DNA from: Phytoseiulus persimilis
Lineage: Eukaryota > Arthropoda > Arachnida > Mesostigmata > Phytoseiidae
Length of the DNA stretch: 64,000 nt
Direction: 5' to 3'
NCBI GenBank assembly: GCA_037576195.1
Contig: CM075101.1
Coordinates: 19,530,001-19,594,000 of the forward strand
Below, piece after piece: positions 57,514-64,000 of the stretch. Below the pieces are notes generated by a model that was given only the letters and a program-made list of their open reading frames with translations, was not told where the DNA came from and did not search any database. Position 1 is the first letter of the stretch. The number at the start of each line of letters is the position of its first letter. Made by a program: the position numbers and the translations under genes.

Positions 57514-58165
57514 ATGTTTCTTCCCGGTTTCATACCCGATCCACGTTGTTTGGGGTGCCTGCATCTCTACGGGCCCCAATTTCCCCTAGTACCACGATTC
57601 CATCACGGGTACAATCTAGCCCCAACCAACCCGCCAACTCCCTACCTTCAGCCACCACCGAAACCAGTTCGAACCTTCAGACGGAGTTCGCAGATCGGTC
57701 CGCCTCCTTATGGTCATCATCTCGCGCGGCTCTCCAGATCGTCGAGTCGTGCGAGTTTTTCAAGTGCAATCAGTCAAATCGCGGAGCCACCATCTCTAAA
57801 GGCGTCGCCGACCAAAATGTTTCCGCCTTCCTCATCGAGAAACACAGCCCTCGGCACGAAAAGATTCGAAGAACGCAGACGATCCGTGACGTTCGGTGAG
57901 CTTCCGACCGAGATACAGAGTCGAATCAGCTCAGGCTCCTCATTGCCCTCGCTCAAAATTGTCGAGCAGTCCGACATCCTGAAAGCCAAGCGGGATCAAG
58001 CGAAAGATGTTCGCGACGAAGAGATACAGTGCAATCTGGAGGCTGAAAAAGCTCCGCCGAAAAAGCGGTCGGTTCACAAGCTGAAATTGGGCAGGGTTTG
58101 GATGACGGCGCGATCGCCGAAGTGTATCAGGAGGAATATCCCCGAAGGTGTCGTTCTCCAGACTG
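57514..58165 (+). CDS. unrecognised Pro/Ser-rich protein, first coding exon
   Basis: ATG at 57514 (TGGAAATG) opens 217 codons and ends at a CTG|GTGAGT donor in phase 1. The N-terminal 55 residues are Pro-rich (LAPTNPPTPYLQPPPKP), residues about 60-110 Ser-rich with RSSSRASFSS, and the C-terminal third charged and helical (ILKAKRDQAKDVRDEEIQC) followed by PPKKRSVHKLKLGRVWM. Composition and the strong donor argue for a real exon of a largely disordered protein. It may belong to the same gene as the exons at 58948 or 59606, all on the same strand. No family is recognised. Confidence 0.5.
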
Positions 58166-58947
58166 GTGAGTACTCTGCACTCTATGATCGCATACAGCTA
58201 TGTTCGAACGTGAATTTTGCTATGTCGCGTGAATGCTAAACGATCGCTCAGAGGCTCCCCTCGCCTGTTGGTCAGTGCAGGAAAGACCTGTAAAACGACA
58301 GTTTATCAAATTTCGGAGCAAACGGAACCCGTATCAATGCATTAACACCGTGTTCCCAAACTTGGCGGGCTCCTTGGGCATGAAGCGCGGGTTCCTAAGA
58401 AGGAGTTAAGGTCGAACGATTACAGAGCCTATGAAGATGGTTCCGGGTCTCTCCGACCATACTTTAAAAAGCTTCTCGGAACGATTCCGGAGCGGTCCCG
58501 CCGTACATCCTGGGTAGAGTCACGCCCAAGAACGATAGAGGACTCCTGCATCAACAGAATCAATCAATTCCCCCCTAGCGGCCCCACCGCGAGTTTCTTG
58601 AAGCTGCTAGTTCATTCTTCTCACCTGAGGTGAGAGATCTCAGTGCTCGTAGTTCGATCGAACGATTGAGATTGATGAGCTGCCCTGGGAATATCGAGCC
58701 ACGGGACGGCATATCCGTGAAACCGGCCCTGACGACGGCGACGAGACGATGCAGTCACGCATGGGTGCACATCTAGGTCGAAGTCGCGAGCTTTGAACAA
58801 GCCCCAGAACGTGAAGAAGCATTTCTGGGCGCGGCTCGAGAGCTAGTTTGTGTTTCTCTTTTCCTTTCGCTGCTCCACTCTTTCCCTCTCTCTGCTCCCT
58901 CATAATGAATCTAACTCACGGTTGGTTGTGTCGGAGTCCAACAAAAG

Positions 58948-59105
58948 CGTTTCGCTCGATGTGTCTCAAAGAACAGCTCGACGAAATCAAAGAACTCCTT
59001 TGCTTAAGAAACGGTGGCGCGGCAAAACGCTCGGACAAGCTCGACAAGGACGAGGCGATAGAAGAACTTGAGTCGAATCGATGTAGAAAACGATCCTTCT
59101 CCGAG
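58948..59105 (+). CDS. possible small exon (charged helix)
   Basis: With an AAAAG acceptor at 58943-58947 this segment joins in phase with the exon ending at 58165 and reads SMCLKEQLDEIKELLCLRN, then KRSDKLDKDEAIEELESN, before a GAG|GTAGCT donor-like site in phase 0. The peptide is coiled-coil-like. The acceptor has a poor pyrimidine tract and phase 0 does not fit the best acceptor (59580) of the next long frame, so the link to its neighbours is unresolved. Confidence 0.25.
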
Positions 59106-59605
59106 GTAGCTCTGACTTTTTCATGTCGAACGGGCTCAGAAACGGTGTGGACTCGTGGATCGTCGTCTCCGAGACCCATTCCATTTCCACGGAAATGGGA
59201 TCAGTCGACCTCTCTATCCGAGAGCCTGAGAATCCTCGGATCAGTCGTTAACATAAGAATGGTCAGAAAAAACTGTTCTTCAAATCCCGATAGATTTTGT
59301 CCGGGCGAAGAATTCTAGATGAAACTCCGTCATTGACTCCATAAGAAAAACACGAGGTGGTTCAGAGTCTTAAGTCGCTCCAGCCTCTCTTGGTCGCCTA
59401 AAAAAAGTTATCTCTGATTAAGGCCAACGCCGCTGGCTTTCAATGGCATAAGTCCTCATTGTGAGAGACGTTTGGGTTGCATAACTCCTTCATCCAACAT
59501 GGCGCCGCACAGAACCGCTCGTAGCTTTCTGACCTGGGTCAGTGTTAGTGAGTGTCTCTGCCGTCGAGTTCTTGCCGCAGAGTCAGCGCCGATGTGGGTT
59601 CGAAA

Positions 59606-61797
59606 ATGCTGAAGTTCTTGCGCACGCGAACTTCATCCGCCGATACTTCGCCCGTCAGCACCTTGACACGATCGGAATCCTTGCGAAGCCCTACCATCAA
59701 CCTCAACTACAGTGCCGTGTACGCCGAAAATGATTTCGAGGGCGACCTCCCCCGCGCGAGCCCGCGCGAATCATCCGAGGTCCTCAGCGCAAGGAATGCG
59801 CTGCCTTTGCAACTCTCGACCTTCGGATTTCACGAAGAGTCGTCGGAACTCACTTTGGCGTCGATCGATTCGACGACCCGTTGCCGGAACGGGGACGATA
59901 ATTCGCTCAATGTGCAATCGTCGCTTGATTCGGATAACGCCAGTCACTACGAACCGTGTAAGTGTCGCACGCCGAATGCTCACCAGCCCGAATCTCTGAA
60001 ATCGACTAGCGGTTCCGACGACATGCCGCGAGTGGTCGATTCCATGTCCAAAGATGAGCTGCCGAAAGCCCCACTAGGGTTTAGGGACGACCAACCGAAA
60101 TCTGAGTACGCCAAAGTGGTTAAACACAACATGAAAACACAGTGCAGGCCAGTGCCCAACCCCGAGAGACGCCGGGTACAGCGCCCGTCGAAGAATCGGA
60201 GTCCTAGGCGATCGTCTCCCACATGCGAGGCAATGCAAACGGAACTTCCTCTCGCTGGTGACCTAGGAAAAATACTTGGAGAGAGACGGGCTTACCTGAA
60301 ACGGAGCGCGACCACTGTCTCGGAAAAATCGTCGCGGACCCCTCCATGCAACCCTCGACGAGGGTCGAGAAGTTTCCGGTGTCCTGTGACCAAAAATCTC
60401 CAAAGACTGGGAAGCCTGAGGTCGCTTTCTCCTCCGCCGAGCCAGGGAAAGCCTGGAATGCCCAACACCGTTTCAGACGCATGTGCGAGTGAACAGTTCT
60501 CGAATAATGTCTCGAGCAGTTCTGACTCGGACTCCCCTCAACGGGAAGCGAAGCCGTTTTCATCAGAGAGTCTCAATGAAGAAGATCTCTGCCCTGAACG
60601 AGGCTCTTCATTGAGGAGATCACTCCTCGAGAAGCTACAGCAACGTTCGGTGGCTTTGAATCGGATAAATTCGTTCGTTGCGCTGCGGTCGGCATCCGAC
60701 AGAGAGCCCGCTGAGCGCGAAGATGCCTCGGTTATGACGCGGTGTCGTGATGCTCCACCAACTTTCTCTCTGGTGCCGACGGAGCTCAAAGTGAAGTTGA
60801 AGCATCCCGGAGGATCCGTCGATGCCTGCCAAGGGAGCTCCAAGGAAGATGAGGACGAAGAGTACGTGTGCGAATGTCACTTCAATGAGGATTACATGGA
60901 TCCGGAGACGAAGGGGAGAGAAGCGAAATCGCGCCGGAGAAGAAACTCGAGGAAAAAAAACGGGAGCAAGAATAAGCGGAAGAAGAACAAGAGCCAAAGC
61001 GAAAACCAGGTTGGAATCGGCTATAGTGAAAATGAAGAAACTCAGAACGAAAGGCTCGGCGGGAGCCTTCGGAAGCGCGGCGGCGGATACTTCAGGGGAC
61101 TCCGACACTTCTTCCGAGAGAGCCGGGCCGAAAGCCCGAAGAAACGGGCTCGTGGAGATCTGACTCAAGGTCGTAAGGTCCAGTCCGATGTCAAGAGCAG
61201 CATGGATTCAGATGCCCGAGCGATGATGTTCCTGCTGATGCGGAACAGGAGCAACGGTCTAGTCGATTCAAGTGCTCCAAAATCGGAAGATTCGGATCTG
61301 AAACCTCTGAACAACTTGAGCTTACTGCAAGTGAGCCCATACGGCAACGAAGGGATGCTCCAATTATCGTTCCGCCCGAGACCTCTGAGCCCGGATCAGG
61401 CTGGAGAGTTCGAGAGATTCTACTCAGGACCCGGTGAGTGTTTCATGATAGGCCTCCTGAATTCTGAAGTCCCGGTATTGTCGCAACCGATCGAGGGCCC
61501 GATGCGCACCGCTCCTCTTCGATGCACTGGAACGGAGCTGTCAAGTATTTTCCTCGGCGTCGGCTGGGCTCCGTCATCAACAGAATTTTCCTCTTCCGGC
61601 AATCGGATCATGGACATCCCTGTGAATTTTCGGGTCATTTGTTTCATGTGAGTGTTGCTATCTTTGAGGGACTGCAAGCTTTTAGCGGGTGGATCCGCAG
61701 TCGAGCGAGAACTCGATGGGGATTCACGCCCGCTTTCCGGATGATGGCAGGCGAGTTCTCACGCGAGCAGGATTACACGAGTGACTTCGATCACTGA
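59606..61797 (+). CDS. unrecognised large Ser-rich, basic protein
   Basis: The long frame runs from ATG 59606 (GAAAATGCTG) or an upstream exon to a CCG|GTGAGT donor at 61434; it is open to 61651 if unspliced (681 residues). Joining 59606-61433 to 61496-61797 is in phase and adds 100 coding-like codons with a Trp/Phe/Arg-rich end (LFRQSDHGHPCEFSGHLF, SGWIRSRARTRWGF), giving 709 residues; that acceptor (ATCGAG) is weak. Features: TSPVSTLTRSESL, repeated Ser/Asp-rich stretches, an EAMQTELPL motif resembling dynein light-chain ligands, an acidic EDEDEEYVCECHFNEDY near residue 415, then a strongly basic tract near 436-465 (SRRRRNSRKKNGSKNKRKK), probably a nuclear signal. No enzyme domain is seen. 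The acceptor at 59579-59580 allows an upstream exon in phase 2. ACATGGCGCC at about 59498 may be an upstream initiator element. Confidence 0.5.
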
Positions 61798-62503
61798 TTC
61801 TCGTGTGGCCACACGTCGTATCTGCGGGTTTCTTCCCATTCCGACGATGTGGCGCTACTACGCGCTGAGCGAAGGGAATGGAAACCAACCAGTGAACACG
61901 ATTACATTGTCAATAACGTTATCGATTGCAAGCTCGCCGCGATCGTCGCGAAAATTCGAGCCATCTGAAGTCGCTCACGTCGGACCCGTGAATTGAAGAA
62001 CGCTCCTTGATTTCGTTCAATCAGTCACTGGGTTTCGTGGTTTCGGCAGTTGTGTGGGTATTACACATCAACGTCTCGTCCAAACAGGATCACGAGAGGA
62101 GCTGTGGTCCTCGAAAAGTTCCCGCTGTGGAAGTACTTCCAAGAATTTAACAATGAGAAGACTAAGATGAAACTTCATTCTACAATACTTCCTTCGCTGT
62201 CTCCTTCTTGAAGAACAGAGTATATGATGCCAGTTAATGGAACTCGCCGTGAGGGCGTTGGGTACTACTCTCTTGAAGTTTGTCATCACACGAAGATCCA
62301 CTCCGATGCGATCAAGGTACCTGGCAAACTATCGAACATGGATTGTTAGACCGAGCGAAAAACATCGAATCAGCCGAGCCCGAAATTTGCGGTGATGTCA
62401 TCGTCGTGTAGTGGAAGGTTTTCCATCGTTGACGTGTAAGAACCTTCTTAACTATGATTAACCAGTTTGAGCTACATCTACACGCACACTTCCGAATATC
62501 CAA
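61798..62503. other. intergenic or intronic, nothing recognised
   Basis: No feature was identified on either strand. Confidence 0.3.
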
Positions 62504-62766
62504 ATGAACGATGAAAGAAAGTTCGAGGTGCTGCCGACCAACTCAGTTTCGAAGGCAGCAGATAAAGTCATGCTGCTTCCCGTGGTTCCGAAAAAGACCC
62601 AGAAACCTCGTTTGATTCGGTCATGCTTTCAACACGATTCCTGGCAAGATGACTCCAACGTTGGAACGCGAGATGTTGCGAAAATTTCGAAGATGAGGCC
62701 TCCGATTTCACTCCTCGTACACAAACAGGGCGTGCTGAGGGATCCAATCTTTGCCAAAATTGCAGA
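62504..62766 (+). CDS. possible first exon of an unrecognised gene
   Basis: ATG at 62504 (CCAAATGAACG) opens 87 codons and runs into GA|GTGAGT, a good donor, in phase 2. The peptide is basic and polar (VPKKTQKPRLIRSC, then KMRPPISLLVHKQGVLRD), without signal peptide or known motif. A downstream partner exon could not be assigned. Confidence 0.32.
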
Positions 62767-63625
62767 GTGAGTGAGGTTTGCCAAGGAGATCTTGACAGCC
62801 ATCTCACAAGCGAGCTTCCACGGCAGCGCGTCTCTTCACGACCCGAGGATTTTTTTCCAACACTGAAGGTCTCGGCAAGCACCTCTGCGTCGTTCTGCGC
62901 AATAGCGGATTCCTCATGGATTCCATTGGGGATCCAACGCTGCGAATTTCTTCGAGACCTCTGTTGCTCGACGACGAATTCCGCCAAATACAAGACAGCA
63001 GGGCGTATGGCGCTCCTAGCAAACATTTTTAGTGCAGTCAAGGTACCCAAATGAGCCACCTATCGTTCGTCTTCCATTTGGATCCTAGCCTCTGATTCCT
63101 GAGATGTCCGAAGAAGTTTTCTGACATGACGCACGATTGCGAGCAGTTTGGGCCATTCAATCGACATCCGAAAGGTTCCTGACAAATCAATGCATTGTCC
63201 ATTCTGACCCCTAACACCAAAAGAAAGGTCTCGCGATGCTCATCATCAAACCAGCATGAGCCCAATTAGATTTTCGTGAACGGACCCCGATCGTCCATTG
63301 TATCTCACGCCGTATTTACACACCGACGAATCCGGAAGATGAGATTCTGATGGGCAATCCTCACAGAGACTTCTTCATTTCGTATTCCCGGGGATCGATC
63401 ACTTCGATGCGGACGATACTCGGAATAAAGCTCTGATCATGTCGGGCTCTTTCCATCGGTAGACTCGAGTCCATCCGGAACCGTGGGTATTGGTCGCTCT
63501 CCCCATGCGTGCTCCAAGATTCCTTCATGGACAGAATCGTGGAGCGTCGCGTCTTTTTTTCAAAAAATGCGTGCTTCAGAGAATCAGAGGCCGAAGCGAA
63601 ACGACTCCGCAAGAGATGAATAGAA
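62767..63625. other. intergenic or intronic, nothing recognised
   Basis: No coding or RNA feature was identified. A 150-codon minus frame at 63361-63813 overlaps the next plus-strand exon and lacks support. Confidence 0.3.
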
Positions 63626-64000
63626 ATGGAATCTATTGCGTGGTACGATTTCAGTGACGTAACAGCAACTCCAAGCTGTGAGTTGCGATCGAACCAACTC
63701 GGTCCAGTCCGTGACACTGCTTTCGTCTTATCCGATGCGATTTCTCGTCTTTTTCTTTCGGCTATTCTGCTCGGCTGTTTGACTGGGTGCTCGCTTTGGC
63801 ACAGCACGTCCACCGGAGCGTCTCGTGATCTTCCTCAGTGAGTGGGTGTGGATAATGTCCTAATATCAGCCGATTATCACAATCTTATTCAAACGTATCT
63901 TTCATAACAGCGGGAGGTTACGTCGTCGTTCCACTCGTTCTTTTGTGCCTGATGATTACATTTCCAGGGCGATTCTTGGGATGACCAATGCTCAGACCAA
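63626..64000 (+). CDS. unrecognised gene, first exon and start of second (runs off window)
   Basis: ATG 63626 (TAGAAATGG) opens a frame to a CTCA|GTGAGT donor at 63838. A clean acceptor (CATTTCCAG) at 63967 continues in phase: SRDLPQ|AILGMTNAQT. Exons are therefore 63626-63837 and 63968 onward. Near residues 47-60 lies a hydrophobic run (LFLSAILLGCLTGC) that could be a membrane segment. The matching phase supports it; the family is unknown. Confidence 0.38.

Noticed and set aside
63739..63786. Internal ATG reading MRFLVFFFRLFCSAV as a signal peptide
   Set aside because: A stop follows at once in that frame and there is no donor to bypass it; the alternative frame joins in phase to the next exon.
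1..64000. CRISPR arrays, bacterial operons, rRNA genes or integrated viral genes
   Set aside because: No regularly spaced repeats, no rRNA-like sequence, spliced eukaryotic genes throughout, and no viral motif that I recognised.

Overview
The window is eukaryotic nuclear DNA at roughly 50% GC. It has GT-AG introns mostly of 60 to 1900 bases, no operons, and wide gene-poor gaps holding decayed transposons. Gene content (a GILT thiol reductase, a chelicerate-type odorant-binding-like secreted protein, a BARD1 homologue that flies lack, GTP cyclohydrolase I, BTBD7, a p400/Domino tail) suggests an arthropod, most likely a mite such as a mesostigmatan or phytoseiid with a compact, GC-balanced genome. 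The taxon is inference; the gene families are read from the translation.

Layout. 1-3071 (+): last four exons of a p400/Domino-type chromatin remodeller, ending in a long Gln/Thr-rich tail. 3072-10766: no convincing gene; a mariner transposase scrap (7261-7434, minus) and a 355-bp hAT-like non-autonomous element (8384-8738). 10767-14584 (+): complete GTP cyclohydrolase I in seven exons, all phases consistent. 14585-19892: mostly empty, with one unrecognised 209-codon minus ORF and a possible terminal exon at 19635-19834. 19893-23377 (-): BTBD7 homologue in two exons. 23378-29436: no convincing gene; a 3' scrap of a non-LTR retrotransposon (about 26.7-27.0 kb) and a double hairpin. 29437-31526 (+): complete six-exon GILT gene. 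33231-35270 (+; possible first exon at 32322): complete BARD1 homologue (RING, ankyrin repeats, tandem BRCT). 35541-36212 (-): an unrecognised coding-like ORF. 37506-39065 (+): 5'-truncated, mutated R1-like retrotransposon ending in an A-rich tail. 43138-44197: a perfect 529-bp tandem duplication, each copy carrying a pogo/Tigger-like transposon end. 49541-52643 (+): five-exon secreted six-cysteine protein, odorant-binding-like. 55942-56820: an 879-bp element made of two long imperfect inverted arms flanked by TA. 57514-64000 (+): several coding exons of proteins I do not recognise, the last running off the window.

The genes form no pathway or cluster and appear to be unrelated neighbours. 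GTP cyclohydrolase I makes the pterin precursor; GILT acts in lysosomes; BARD1 and the p400 homologue act in the nucleus on DNA repair and chromatin; the OBP-like protein is secreted. Most gene models here were assembled by matching splice-site phase by eye, so internal boundaries are better supported than first exons and UTRs. I found no clear evidence of a wholly new multi-gene system. The most unusual items are the mobile-element structures, a stop-free in-frame intron inside the BARD1 RING domain, and the unrecognised coding exons at the right end.
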